A stretch of 64,000 bases of DNA from Phoebastria nigripes (taxonomy: Eukaryota > Chordata > Aves > Procellariiformes > Diomedeidae), in assembly GCA_035582835.1 (NCBI GenBank), contig JAYKAV010002776.1, positions 546,325 to 610,324 on the forward strand. The letters are read 5' to 3'. Under the pieces are notes generated by a model. The model made no database searches, was not told where the DNA came from, and saw only the letters and a list, made by a program, of their open reading frames with translations. Position 1 is the first letter of the stretch, and each line of letters begins with the position of its first letter. Positions 11,701 through 23,500 of the stretch are shown here, piece after piece. The position numbers and the translations under genes were made by a program.

Positions 11701-14700
11701 AAGAATGTGTTCAAACAATTTCCTACTGTGTTTCTCATACCTTTTTCCAAGGCATTGACTTCCTAGAAACTGTCCCTATCTTGTATATATGATCTGCATT
11801 CTTTCTTAATCTATTCCTTAATATTTGCATGTATCAAAACATGTTAAAAATTCAGCTCTTTTGATGAAGTTACTCAGTTTAGCCAATATCACTGACCTCA
11901 TGCAGCCACAATGTGCCATTTAAGTAACACAGTAGTATCTGCAAATGTGAAGATATACTGTTTTTAAAATAATTACTTAGAAAAATCATAAACCACTAGT
12001 GAACAGATTTGAGGGGGGCTGCATTAATCCAGTCCCTGTTGATAATACAGAGTAACTGATTTTTAATACAGCTAATATTAGCAAAGTTGAATTCATGCAG
12101 TACTAGTTTTATTAGAATGTGGGAGAAAGTTATGTTTTATTTACATTTGCCAGTGTCATTACCTTTATCGAACAATCTTATGACCGAATAAAAGGCAGGG
12201 AAAAAATGTCTGGTTGACAAGAATTTATCTTCCATAAGATCACATCAATTAGCATTAACTATATTATTATTTTTTACATCAGGACCAAGCCCTGAGCAAT
12301 TGTGTCCCCCATCAGTGTTTCATTTCTACTTGAAATCAGTGGTAGACTAACCATCCTCCAAGTCCGTAGTTCCTTATATAAACCTTTCTAAAATAATGGC
12401 ACAATGTTTCATAACCCAGTAATATTGGCTTCTTCACCACTATCACCTCTAGAAACACCAACGCGGCACCTTGCAGTTTGTACAGTGTTCTGTATAGATT
12501 ACGTGAATGTGACAGATATCAAAAATACCCAGTGACCTCAGCATATCTTTCACATTGTGTAGTAAGAGCTATAAAGTTACAGCAAAACAGATTTAAAATA
12601 GAAAGACTGAAGAGCCTGTGACTGACCACATATCCAGGTTTGGGCTAGTTCATGCAACCACACTTTCTGTTCATAGTTACTCTCCTACAATCTTGCACAT
12701 TTTTATGGGCTTTCAAACTCAAATTATAGGTCCTCCTTCGCCAAAGTGGTCGTTTATTCTCTTGCTTGTCATGTTCACCCAAACAGGGGTTTCCACAGTG
12801 CAAAGATAGTAACATAAAACTAAAAGCAAAGACAATCTAAACGTTAGCCACTGCCCAATGGTACAGTACTCCTTTTCCCTCCTCCACCTCCAGTCCTATG
12901 AGCTTGCTGATCTCCCTTATCCCAGCACTACAGGCTGCCTGTCTACGTGCCAAGCTGATTCAAGAAGTTAAGGCAGGAGAGAAATAAACCCATGGGGGAA
13001 AAGAAAAAAAAAAGAAAAAAAAAGAAAAAGTGAATTTTTTGCCTGTTTAGCTCCCTGAATAGGCTCACTGTGGGGTCAGATGAGGTCCAGTGCAAAGGAA
13101 GTCATGGGAAATACAGGTTTGGAGGCAGAAGTGGACAAGAAGCCCTTTTTGGCAGCAGATAAACTGCTAATCTGAGAAACTGAACTTCTAAGTTTTACAG
13201 CAGATAGCTTCAACTGTCAAAACACTTCCAAAAGGTGCCTTAAAAGGAAATGTGCAGCTCACAATTGGTACAATGCAGGCACTAGAGAACAGAGAAATCA
13301 GGGCACAAAAATTTAAGCAAATAAAGATATAATGACTATAAGATATAGAGTAAAAAAATGTGAAAATACTGTACTTTGGTCTCAGGATTCAGCCAAAATG
13401 CACATCAGACTTATGCCTCCACAACAGTGACTTCGCCTCTTTTGCATAAGCTGCAGTGCAGATTTTCTCCAAGTCCGCTATTTCCTCCCTGCTGTGACTT
13501 GGACAGACACTTTCACAGAGCAAAATTAAGCACAACTCACTCAAACACTGAGTTCCTCACTCAGGCACAGTTCTTTCCACAGACAACTCATCCTCCTGAC
13601 TGAATTTTAAAATATGTGCCCCGAAAACGTAAGATGTGAAGGTCAGTTTGTGGGTCTCTTACCTTGATTCTGTTGTCTGTTGGACAAGACTGGAGAGAGG
13701 AGCCATTACACTGAGTTGAACCTGTTCCTGCTCTTTGGGATTGGCCTGCCACCTTCAGCAGGGGGTAGCCACTTCCATTGGGAATCTTTCCAGCTGGTGC
13801 TTTGGAATCACAGCCCTAAATTAGGGGAAGACAACTTGTCACTGCCTTTTTGTCAGTGATGAATAAGCATGAATCACGGTCAGAAATCCAACCTTCACCC
13901 TTAATCCTTTTGTCCTTACAATGCAAATCAGCAGCTTTGGTACCCCAGTTTAATAACAACAACTGCCAGAAATGAGACAGATTTCAGAGAGCATTGTGAC
14001 ATCTGTACTGTCAGACAACAAGAACAAAGACTTCCCCAATCACCAAGAGAAGGGAAGTAGAAAGAGAGAGGACGAATTGGAGTCACATCCCCTTGGCATG
14101 AGCCAGGTTCCACTGGAAAGACAAGGGACTGAGCCTGCCACTCCTGCTGGCAGCTGCTGCCCAGAGAAATACAACTCCACCTGGGCAGGGGATGGGGGAA
14201 AAAGAGTCTTGCTCTCCTCAGTGCATCAGGATAACTAAGTCTAGAGAATTATTCTATAGCTGGGATTGTCAGCTTCCAAACAACAAAATGTTCATCTCAG
14301 ACTTCAGTCTCTCTGTAAATGAGAAGATTAAGTTCCTTTCAGACTTTAAAGTCTCATGTTGAGTCAAAGGAACACCTAATTGCTCTTACGCAGTGCCTGA
14401 CCTGCAGTTTCACCTCTCAAAAGTCATGGCATAGCAAGAACTGAACAGTCTGTAGGAGTTNCGCAGATGTCTGAGGACTAGCTGCTCTCCCCTATCTTGG
14501 AATTACCTTCTGGTACCTCTGCCTACGTTGTCCCTTTGCAGCTGGGTGACTCTCCGCTGAACCATTACTTAGTATTACCTGGCCAACCATAAACCCCTTC
14601 TACCACACAAAGTTACCCAAATAAACGCCTGGTCCAGGTCATACCCAAGAAGAGTGGGCAGTGAGGAACACCTTCCAGAGAAGGCTGGTCTTTGTCCTGA

Positions 14701-17700
14701 CTGAGGACCCAGAAGGGGAGTGAGTCACGATGGCTCAGTGGAACATGCATCAGCAAGCTGTCATCCCTCAAAGCTTACTTGAGCAAGAGTCTCATCTGCA
14801 GAGCACTCCAGCTCCCAGTCCCCATAAAAGGGGAGCTCTCTTTTACACATACCACATCAAGAACAAAACCAGCCCAGAGGTGAGAAACCTCAGCTAAAAC
14901 CACAAAACCAAAGCCTGGAGATGAAACACCTTCTAGACCCCAGTGTCAAAGAAGTGGCAAAAAGCTCCCAAAGGGCATTGACAAGCTACTCACAGCTTCA
15001 GGATCATTTGCTGAGCCTGTCAGACAGGGCAGATGAGGTGTTTAGCACAGTGCTCCAAGCATAACAGCACTCCCTCCCCTCTGGCTGCTAACTTACCACA
15101 CCAGGGCACTCCTTCTCTTCTTTCTCTAGGAAGATCTTCTCTAGCACCAGGAAGGTCAGGAAACCAATGATCACCCAGAGACCCAGAAGCTTCTGCTGCT
15201 GAAAGCTCTGCCCTTCTCCTGAGGGACAAGAGAGAAATCTTCATGTCACTATCAAGTACACAGTGTTTCCCACATGTGAACNCACCCTGCCCCAGACAGT
15301 TTAAACAGCAGTTCCAAGACAAAAACCAAGAAACGACAATGGAAACGCCTCCTGAGAGGAATAAGGAGCAAACATATCTCACAGCAAATTAGTTTAACTT
15401 GCTCATTCTTGATCTAACAGATGTCCTCATCTTAGGACACTCAGAGTGAGAGCCTTTTGCTTCAATAGTGCAATCCAGAATATTTCCTGACAACACTGGG
15501 AATTTCCCTAAGCTCCAGAGGCAAGTGAAGGTTACATCAATAAAAATCCTGCAGCTGTATCTACTAAGCAGCAAGCCCTGACATGAAATCTGCCATTAGT
15601 GGAGTTACAGATTCACCTTCCCCTTTCTGCCACACCTGGGCAAGTTATTAAGCCCAAAGCTATAAACTTTCTTTTCAGTTACAGCCAAGCTTGTGAGATA
15701 ATCATCCATTCAGCCTGGCTGCAGAAATGGAGATTGCATTGCAGTGGAAGAACAGAACGACTCTGTAATGGGGCTTACATGGGTCAAGGAAACCTTTATG
15801 CTTCAGAACAGTCTGGCAGAAGCAAACAAGTTAGAGCAGGAAGAGAGAGTCATTTGGGAACCACTGTAGAAAGGGGAAAAAAAGGACAGCAGGTTCTGCT
15901 GGCAGTGCCAGAGCCTTGAGGAAGAACAGGACCAAAAACCCAGCAGATTTGAAATCCCAGGACATAGTGCAAGGAAGTCTGGGAAACCCAGGGCATCCTT
16001 TTCCCTCTCTCACATTTTCAGTGGGGAAATGATTTCTTGGTTTCTCAACAGGTGGGATGCAGCAGCACTTGCCTTCCATGCTATCAGTTTGCTGAAGCAG
16101 AGAGATACAATCACTACAGGTGTCAACAACCCTGGCTATCTGAGGGGTGAAGGAGATACACTGATACCACAAGCTCTATCCCAACCCAAACAGTGTTTAG
16201 TTCGCTGGCAAACACGTTTGTCACCTGCATTTCCTTTTTCTCCCCCTGCCCCATCTTAGTCATGGCTCTATGGACAATTTTCCATGACTTCTCCTTGAGC
16301 AAAGATTGAGAGGGCAACACATTTGGGCTCCCATAGATCAAAATACCCAGCAGAGGGGCCCCAGTTAATCCCAGGAAAGAGGCTCTAGGAGTAACACTGT
16401 TATAGGGACAGATTTATAGACAAGATGCATCTGATGGGGCAGAATCCACACCTGAGATGGTGCACATGTTCATGTACCAGATGTCACGTCCCACCTGTGC
16501 CTTGGTGTTAGCTGCCAGTTGGTCTCCTACACCAGACCACACGCATATTCATAACTTCCCATCAGGTTAAAGAAGCATTCCTTTTCCTTACAGAAAGGAC
16601 AAAGGAAAATCGAGATTTACAGGAGTCCAAGGCAAGATAGGAAAAGCTGATAGACAAGAAATCCACTGCAAGTTACTAAACATAAAGAAACCGTGGCCAA
16701 CTCAGGAAGCCTCCAATCTCAAAATCTCTGGAGGACTGCAGAGTACAAAGATGAAGTATTACATGTGTTTTTATTGTTCTTATATCCTTCCCTAGGCATT
16801 TGCTTTTACACATTGTTTGAAAGAAAATACCAGCCTAGACCAGTTTTTGGGCTGACCCAGCCTGGCTGGTCTTGTGTTTTCAAGATGGAACGGACTCAAA
16901 AAATGTAGCAGTAGGCATAGCACGAACTGCTTCTAGGCTCATAAGGCTTTCATACCTGTCGTTGCACTGCATGTGTAGGCCCAGGCTTCGGGAAGCAGGT
17001 GCAGAAACACATTGCCCAGTAGTCCACCAATTGCAAAACTCAACAACTGCTTCAAACGGTGTGATCCAGCTAAAAAAAAAAAAAAAGAAACAAAAACTGA
17101 TCACAACTCAGCCGGGAGCCAAAACATCTCCAGCTGAGATTTTGCACAAAGAGACCTAAATTGGAAGCATCTGCAAAGCAAGCTTTCAAAGGAGAGAGTA
17201 CAAAACAAATAGCTGGAGTGCTATTACAAGCCCTTGCACCACTTGGCTGGGACAGCAGAGTGCGGGAGGGTCCTGGACCAAGCAGGGTGCAAAACAAACA
17301 ATACTCTTTGTACAAGCTCTGTCCAGGGTTTGCATTTGTCCGAGGACTCCCTATCAAATTGCCAGGTATGGACTAAAGCACCAGAAATGGGCTGTCTATT
17401 GTGAAGGACAGTATTTCTGTGACAAGGTCCTGTTCGTCACTGTGCTGTTCAGTCACAACCCAGGACTTTTGGCTTCAGAAAGGCTAATGCAGGTAGCAGG
17501 CTTACCTTCTGACCGCAGAGCAGCTCCTGTCTCAAATGGGATCACCAGCAAGGGGAAGACCCCACTCAGCCCCACCATGAACGAACCGATGAGGGAACAG
17601 ATCCAGGCATCCAGCCGCTCGCTGCTGAAAAGGTTTCCCCAGGACTCTGCCTCCTTCTCGCACAGAGGACCAGAACTAGCAGCAACATGACTCCTCGGGA

Positions 17701-17773
17701 GCTGCTGAGCTTCACAGGCCACGATCAGAAACAAGGAGAGTGTCCCATCAAGCAGAAGCTTTTGTTTTGTCAT
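5654..17773 (-). CDS. SLC39A13: Zinc transporter ZIP13, complete coding span (nine coding exons)
   Basis: ZIP13 belongs to the LIV-1 group of the SLC39 (ZIP) family and moves zinc from Golgi or vesicles to the cytosol. In humans its loss causes a spondylocheirodysplastic Ehlers-Danlos syndrome. Nine coding exons join in phase to 369 codons including TGA, giving 368 residues (human ZIP13 is 371). Visible features are a signal-peptide-like N-terminus (about 1-22), SWG-L-S-ERLD-WICSL followed by a TM segment (about 45-80), and [22 protein letters not shown] (about 98-119). A TM segment in exon 4 is followed by a variable cytosolic loop (about 169-219). The metal-site motif DNFTHG lies at 232-237 (TM4) and HEIPHE at 261-266 (TM5). 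[21 protein letters not shown] follows, and the last TM is about 349-364. The DN--HG order instead of the LIV-1 HN--DG is a known ZIP13 trait. No frame damage is seen. The promoter is a CpG island, so expression is probably broad. Confidence 0.97.
5730..7231 (-). other. SLC39A13: SLC39A13 last intron
   Basis: 1.5 kb bounded by GTAAGTG and TTTCTTTCTCAG. I see nothing in it beyond short A-rich runs; the ORFs inside are short and unrecognised. Confidence 0.8.
7232..7331 (-). CDS. SLC39A13: SLC39A13 coding exon 8
   Basis: 100 bp. The acceptor is TTGTGCAG|GGG and the donor is CCTTG|GTAAGTG. It encodes [20 protein letters not shown] and then [12 protein letters not shown], the conserved TM7 region. 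The Trp codon is split across the junction with the last exon. Confidence 0.96.
7463..7595 (-). CDS. SLC39A13: SLC39A13 coding exon 7
   Basis: 133 bp. The acceptor is TTTTCTTAG|GTTGG and the donor is GCAG|GTAAGG. It encodes [19 protein letters not shown] and then [25 protein letters not shown], matching TM6 of human ZIP13. Confidence 0.96.
7819..7869 (-). CDS. SLC39A13: SLC39A13 coding exon 6 (TM5, HEIPHE)
   Basis: 51 bp, phase 0 at both ends. The acceptor is GCTACAG|GTT and the donor is CATGAG|GTGAGA. It encodes [17 protein letters not shown], the catalytic HEIPHE motif of the LIV-1 ZIP transporters. It is too short to be seen as an open reading frame on its own. Confidence 0.96.
7870..8238 (-). 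other. SLC39A13: SLC39A13 intron between coding exons 5 and 6
   Basis: 369 bp of unremarkable intron, GTAAGG to CTACAG. Confidence 0.85.
8239..8328 (-). CDS. SLC39A13: SLC39A13 coding exon 5 (TM4, DNFTHG)
   Basis: 90 bp, phase 0 at both ends. The acceptor is TTTGCAG|ATT and the donor is AAAG|GTAAGG. It encodes [20 protein letters not shown] and then [10 protein letters not shown], almost identical to human ZIP13. DNFTHG contributes Asp, Asn and His of the intramembrane metal site. Confidence 0.97.
8329..13662 (-). other. SLC39A13: SLC39A13 large intron between coding exons 4 and 5
   Basis: 5.3 kb of AT-rich sequence. It contains a G-interrupted poly-A tract at about 13001-13030 and single Ns at 8629, 9349 and 11244. 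No additional exon or RNA gene is recognised; the 131-codon ORF at 9203-9598 matches nothing known to me. Confidence 0.75.
13663..13815 (-). CDS. SLC39A13: SLC39A13 coding exon 4 (variable loop)
   Basis: 153 bp, phase 0 at both ends. The acceptor is CTAATTTAG and the donor is ATCAAG|GTAAG. It encodes the TM3-TM4 loop, rich in Ser, Gly and Gln with several Cys and no His cluster. This is the least conserved part of ZIP13, so the call rests on phase, splice sites and position rather than on sequence match. Confidence 0.88.
13816..15096 (-). other. SLC39A13: SLC39A13 intron between coding exons 3 and 4
   Basis: 1.3 kb with nothing recognised inside. One N at 14461. Confidence 0.8.
15097..15218 (-). 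CDS. SLC39A13: SLC39A13 coding exon 3
   Basis: 122 bp. The acceptor is CCCTCAG|GA and the donor is GGTGTG|GTAAG. It encodes [18 protein letters not shown] and then [21 protein letters not shown], matching the TM3 region of human ZIP13, with an acidic/lysine tail leading into the cytosolic loop. Confidence 0.95.
15219..16955 (-). other. SLC39A13: SLC39A13 intron between coding exons 2 and 3
   Basis: 1.7 kb with no recognised element. The ORFs on both strands (up to 113 codons) have no family features. One N at 15282. Confidence 0.8.
16956..17069 (-). CDS. SLC39A13: SLC39A13 coding exon 2
   Basis: 114 bp, phase 2 in and phase 1 out. The acceptor is a long T run ending TTTAG (plus-strand poly-A at about 17071-17085) and the donor is ACAG|GTATG. 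It encodes [19 protein letters not shown] and then [18 protein letters not shown], the conserved TM2 region of ZIP13. Confidence 0.95.
17070..17505 (-). other. SLC39A13: SLC39A13 intron between coding exons 1 and 2
   Basis: 436 bp, ending on the minus strand in a run of about 14 T that forms the polypyrimidine tract of the next acceptor. Nothing else seen. Confidence 0.85.
17506..17773 (-). CDS. SLC39A13: SLC39A13 coding exon 1 (gene exon 2)
   Basis: Encodes residues 1-89 plus one base. It starts [20 protein letters not shown], a likely signal peptide, and holds the [10 protein letters not shown] and [14 protein letters not shown] blocks shared with human ZIP13. The donor is GAAG|GTAAG. The exon continues 5' as untranslated sequence to about 17805, where the acceptor is a pyrimidine-rich TTTTTCAG. 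The Met is the first in-frame ATG after that acceptor. Confidence 0.95.
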
Positions 17774-17805
17774 CGCTAAGTGGTCTCAGCCAGGCTGGCC
17801 GATCT
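17774..17805 (-). other. SLC39A13: SLC39A13 5' UTR part of exon 2
   Basis: 32 bases between the TTTTTCAG acceptor and the ATG at 17773-17771. An in-frame-independent TGA lies 12 bases before the ATG; it would end the uORF that begins in the predicted first exon. Confidence 0.7.
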
Positions 17806-18199
17806 CTGAAAAAGGCAGGGGAGAGCAGTTCTGAGAGCGTGCCCGAGACTCCCTCCCACCACCCTGGAGGAAAGGCCTCGGTCACGCCATCCCCTCCCTC
17901 AGCATCTTAGCACAGGTATGTATCCCCATAAGGAACATCTGAAACTCTTCCTGATTTCAAAAGAGCACTAAAGGACAGAGAGACTGTTTATCATCAGGTG
18001 TATGAAACTGCACATGAGACATCTTGTGAAAGAGTCTGGCTTTCAGCATCTCCCCTCAGGTGGACTGGACAAGGACTCCAAGTACCCTTGTCCTTGCCCT
18101 TCAGTGTTCCAAGGCTTCAGAGAAAGGTATTGACCAGAGATGCTACCCAGATAAGTCTTCTCTTTGCCATGGAACAGCATCCATGTAACAAATTAGGAT

Positions 18200-18640
18200 G
18201 CAAGACAGGCAACATAACAGAGGTCTGTAAAATCATGAATGGTATAAAAACAGTGAACAGGGGTAGATTATTCACCGTCTCTTCAGACGTAAGTGCTAAC
18301 AGCCATCACATGAAGCCAGTGAGGGTCAGCTTCAAAACAAAACAAAACAAACAAATATGACTCTTCACCAGCAGGTAACTTGTGTGGTAGTACTTCCCCA
18401 AAAATGATGGAAAATTTTACATGGATTCAACAAAGACAGGACAAGTACTAGAAAGACAAATCTATTGATTGTTCATGGTTAGACAGCTCACATTAGACTC
18501 GGGAAATCCCCTTATCTGAAAGGAGCTGGAGGCTGGAAGAGTAGTTGGAAAATATCATATATACTTGTCCTATTTTTATTCTTTCCTAGAAGGATACTGG
18601 GTTAGATGGTCTCTTAGTCAAAATCAGCACAGCTGTTATG
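18200..18640 (+). mobile_element. Old CR1-type LINE, 3' region
   Basis: Diverged but continuous similarity to the 3' part of ancient amniote CR1 elements. It includes a segment like GGTCTGTAAAATCATGAATG with the following GAACAGGG...AGATTATTCACCGTCTCTTC. GCCATCACATGAAGCC and GGATTCAACAAAGACAGGAC follow, and it ends in GGATACTGGGTTAGATGG followed by GTCTCTTAGTCA. The order matches the CR1 consensus, so chance is unlikely. It is truncated and dead. Confidence 0.7.
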
Positions 18641-18879
18641 AAGAACTCTTCAGTCACAAGAAAACTGGAGAGAAGCGAGCATGTTAGAAGATGAAAACAA
18701 AGATAATTACACTCTCATTGGCAAACAGGAAAGGAAAGCAATGATACAAAGGCTGAAGCACAAATGCTCCTTCAGTCTCCAGAAGAAAAAGTGAAATGTG
18801 ACAAGCAAAATTAATTTGGAAACAGGAGAAAAGAGCGGGTTAGAGAAGAACGGCTTAACAAATGTTCACAAGACAGCTG

Positions 18880-19150
18880 TAGATTGAGAGGAAATAACAG
18901 CATTCACCTGAAAGCACGTAAGAAACCAGTCAAAGTAATCTCTGAAGCGTTAGTGACCATCTTTGAAAATTACAGGAATATGGGAAGGCCACAGAAGGCT
19001 GGAGAAGCATCATGCCTCACCTACCTTTATAAAAAGAAAAAAAAAGGTGGGAGAAGACTTAAGAAGTTACAGACCAGTAACTTCAATCCTCTGAAAGATT
19101 CTTGATCAAGTTAAATGATCAGTTTGTAGTTACCTATAAGATAAGAAAGT
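18880..19150 (+). mobile_element. CR1-type LINE, reverse transcriptase (ORF2) fragment
   Basis: Contains a decayed copy of the CR1 ORF2 segment that reads like GGAAGGC(CACAGAAGG)...CTACCTTTATAAAAAG, then AAGAAGTTACAGACCAGTAA and CTTCAATCCTCTG, matching the region encoding 'Y-KKG...NYRPVSLTS'. The frame is broken. It is probably a separate insertion from the 3' fragment just upstream, because this internal segment lies downstream of that 3' end in the same orientation. Confidence 0.6.
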
Positions 19151-19664
19151 GATAAAGATAGCAAAGCATTAAGTAACAGCCAGACAGAAAGGGGCCTGAA
19201 ATTATCAAGACAAAATCCAGGGTGTTGGAACCAATCTAAGGGCTCACTGCAGCTGAAAAGGGCAGTGTTGCCCCTTGTCCCCACCCATCCCCTCATGAAG
19301 CATCCCCTCCCCATGGTCACGCCTGACTCCATGAGTAAGTGGGGTCAGAACAAACTAGCAGGAAAAACTATTTTTTTAAAGGCTTGGCCCTTTTCCAATT
19401 TCAGTCACTGAACTAAATCACTGCAGGAGGAAGGCCCAGCTGCAGTGAGCAACCAAAAAGAAAATTAAAGAACAGGGTCCCATGGCTCCCATGAAGGAGG
19501 ACACTGAGCTCCAAGCACATCCTGGACATCAGGAGTAGGGAGGACGCAAGAAGGAACAAATGAAGACACTGGCTTGGCCAGCTGTGGAAGAACGACTAAA
19601 ACTTTTTGTGGCAAGATAACGTCTGATCAAGTGTAAACTCTACTGACCCATACAAAACCCATCA

Positions 19665-19665
<1 letters not shown>

Positions 19666-19701
<36 letters not shown>
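19666..19701. repeat. T19A17 perfect palindromic tract
   Basis: Nineteen T followed directly by seventeen A, able to form a perfect AT hairpin or cruciform. It could be two tail-to-tail retroelement poly-A ends or a simple expansion; no recognisable element flanks it closely. Confidence 0.9.
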
Positions 19702-20119
19702 CCCTCAAACATAGCAAGTTCAAACCAGCTCAGGATTTTGTGGCATCTTATTGCAGTGATCTGCCTGCAGGAACCCTAGACCTATCTATAGCATACTATC
19801 AAACCAATCTCAGCAAAAATCAGTACAAAACAGTATACTAAGGAAAAAAAATAAAAATCAAATGTACATGACAAAACAGTAACTCCGATGTGCCAGAAAA
19901 AAAAAAAATGCATACATGCATTACATTGCTTCAGAAATTAATTCCAAGCCAGCAACAGAAACCTGCTACAAAGTAGGCAAATGACATCCTGGGACATATT
20001 AGTAGCTACGTTGTAGGTGTGACACAGAAGCAGTGATCCCATTCCACTCCACACAAGTGAGACTTTAGCCAGCAGACCGCACCCAGCCTCACATATTCTT
20101 CTTTATAAACCAGATGCAA

Positions 20120-20530
20120 AAATCAGAGACATTCCAGTGGAAAGAAACAAAAATTAAGAGTGTAGAAAGCATGACCTGGAAAAAACGACTGAAGGACCTG
20201 GGTATGTTTAGTCTTAAAAAGATAACACTGAAGGGAACAGAACAGTCTGCATACATTAAAAGTCACCAGAAAGGGGGAAGTGCTCAACTCTTCTTCCACA
20301 TTGTAGCATCAGCCCAAAAGGCAAACAGGATTCAGCCTGGATACAAAGAAACAAATTTACATAGTGCCAAAGTGGTGATATACTGAAACAAGTTATCTAT
20401 GACGCAGAATCTCCAGCACTGTTATTTTTTTTCTTTTGAGAAAAAGAATAAACACCTTATGCAGATGCTATTTCACTGCAAAGACTAGATGCCTTCTTGA
20501 AGTCCCTCCAGCCCTACACCTGTGATTCAA
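20120..20530 (+). mobile_element. Degenerate CR1 LINE, 3' end
   Basis: Similarity to the CR1 3' end is seen in order: GAAGGACCTGGGTATGTTTA near 20190, a long diverged middle, then GATGCCTTCTTGAAGTCCCT and CCAGCCCTACACCTGTGATT near 20490-20527. The last part is the characteristic CR1 terminus (gatgacctcttgaggtcccttccagccc...tgtgattc). Heavily mutated and non-functional. Confidence 0.65.
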
Positions 20531-23500
20531 GTAAGCTGGTGAGATCCTTGTTCCACCAGCAGGACTCTACCAAAGGGGGCAGGTTTTCAGCTGTATTGGC
20601 ACAACCACTTCAAAACAATAGGGAAAGGGGGGGTGGCAGCAAGGGACATTTTCATCTCCAGCAGCACTCCACACACCAATTCAACTCAGGCACTGAAGTG
20701 AACAGGCACTGGGCTGATACTCAGAGCACTAGTAACAACTGCAAGAAGAGCCTGATGGGCCAGAGATGCCACCTTCTGCCCTGCTCCACCACACAAACGT
20801 ACCCGGGATACTGCCAGGCCCTCTGGCTCCCCTCACTGGGATTCAGGCTCCCCCCACAGCTATGCAAACAGACACACACAGCTATGGTAAAACTATGCCA
20901 CAGAATCCCCCAAATTTCTCCTTGAAAAAAAACAACCACACAAAGATAGGAAGCTCTTAAAATGTTAGCTGTCCCCTAACTGAAGGGAGATTGTTGTGTC
21001 ACGAGTACCCATACAGGCTGAAGCCATCAGCCACAGAGGCATCTGCACAGGGAGATGACAGGACTCTTCAGGCAGGTTACACCAGCCACAGCCTTCTCTC
21101 TGCTTACTAGCTGCTGCATAACAACCTGCAGTTAGAGAATTTCCTGCTTTAAAAAAGACGGGCACCCCTTCCAACCCCAGAGCGGGCCTGATGGATGTCC
21201 TCGTCCTTTATGACAGGATTAGACCTAGAAAATGACTGAGAAGAGCTAACCGTGAGGAGCAGAGCAAAAAATCAGGATTTATACAACCACCACATGCTTA
21301 TGAAGAGGCAACAAACACACCCAGCAAATCAACGGCTCTCCACAGCTCGGCAATGATGGGAAGTGGCACAAACTGGCCTCTTCTGCAACACTGTATTCAC
21401 AAAGTTAACAGCTTTTGAGAACGCCTGGGAAAGAAATCGCTGCAACTGATGCAACCGGTCCATTTCTTCCATCTTGATCTCCACACTCACAACCCACATC
21501 TGCCCCAAGGGACACCTGAAAGGGTCTTTGAGACTAAGTGACCAAAATCTTGGAGAGAGGCAGTAGCACGTGGGCAGGTCCAGGGCTCTGAAAACAGGCT
21601 GCATACCTGCCTTCATGTCCTTCTTCCAGCAGCGAAAGGGATGAGGTTCTTCCAAGAAAGGATGGTGGTGGACAATAAATGGGCATAAAGGGGTAGAAAA
21701 CTGATTCCCCTAACTCAACNTTTATGTCAGTCAGCTTTCTGTGGCCCATGGGTCTTTCTTCTCGTTACTCACACAAGGGAAAAACATTACATTTCTTTAC
21801 ACCTGTGCTGCCTGACCGTCATTACCTTGTGGGTCAAGAACATCCCCATATCTCATGCAATAAATTCCTGATACTTATAAAACACCTACAAGGAACTTGG
21901 TGCATCATCCACGACACACCGGAACTGATCTTTGTGCCCAGCTAATTATTTAGAGCATATTCCCAGCATTTGCTTCTTCCTAACATATCGTAACCACTTG
22001 CTCTAAAAAATGGACTTTTTATCTCTATAACCCCTTTGCTTCTCTATNTCATTAGTANAGGCTCCTCATAAGACGTTAAGTTTACTTAATGTTTGTAAAG
22101 TCTCTAAATTCAAACTGGCTGCTCCTAAGACAAATATTTAAGGGGAAGAAAAGGAGCAGTCAAGATGTAGTCCTAGGAAAAAAAAGCTCAAGAGAGAAAA
22201 TAATACCCTGCCACTACAGTTGCAGAGGGTGGAAGAAGTCTTTACCTACTCCTAATTTTAGACAACAGCATCTGTTTCAGGAANCCAGCTAGAGAAGGTC
22301 TTGAGAAATTTCTAGAGAAAGCACCTGGAGGTTCTCAGAGGAGTCTGTGGCCACTATGAGGCAGAGAGGCATAACCGGGTTTATAGAGATGTGTTTTTCT
22401 CAAGAAGGGTGTATGACCTATTTAAGAACACGCATGGGAGAGAAATAGCCAGTGCATCATTTACTTGTCAGTTTTGACAACGGCACCGTTTGGGATCACA
22501 ACTCCCAGCCGTGCCAGATCAGAACCTGGTCACCATTACCACTGGCAGCACTCTCCAGAGCACCGCATGTCCCACGCAGGTCTCTGAGCCGAGCATTCAG
22601 GAGTCAGGTCTACTCAGCTCCTTCTGCAACAGCCTCAGGACTGGAATAACCGTGAGGTCTTCCCAGCTCAGGAAGAAGAAACAAATGAGAATTTGCCATT
22701 TTCACACCCCTGAGTAGGGGCAGGGGGAGGCTGCACACCAAGCCAGGAGAAGAGCTCCTGCCCCCCATCCCCAGAGGCTCCCAGGGCCGCCCCCACCTCA
22801 CAGCACTCACTGAGCACCTCTGTAGCAGGCAGTACCTGAGAAAACACGGACAAAACTTAAAATGCCAAGGCAAAAACCTACTGGAAAAGAGAAAATAAAA
22901 TATTGATATGATGACAATTCCTGCGGCAACCTGCCTCCTCCCCTCCTAGACACTCTGCCTTTTCAGACCACACAGCTTCATCTCTGTCTCAGCACAATTG
23001 CTCATTGCCACACAATGACATTTTAGATGTTGTTGGGGGAAAAAAATGAAAAAGAAAAGGCTTTTTTACAAGAAGTGTTTTCCCTGGAAGCCGGTTGCCT
23101 GGTCTTACAGTTGCAAAAGAGTACTGCATGGAATGGAAAAAAGTTATTTTCCAGGGAGGAAGCGTAATTTTCAGCCAAAAAACTCTCCATGAGCCGCCTC
23201 CCTCCATTAGCCCTGTGGAGAGCTCTGAATTCCTCCTGGAAGCCCTGACCTCGGCGGAGGCGCAAAAGGTCTCCAGTCCCCCCCCCCGCCCCGAGCACTC
23301 CCTTTTCTCTCAATCACTGCCCATCTTTAGGGAATGCACTGCTCTGGTGGGACCCCTCCCCCTTCCCCCATCCCTCTCATAAAAAACCACTTTGCACAAA
23401 GACTCGCATTTCTGCAAAACACATCACGGCATGTGCAGCAAAAAGCTGGAGATGCACAGGATTAAGAACAACGGGGTATCGCAGATCAGAACAGATTACA

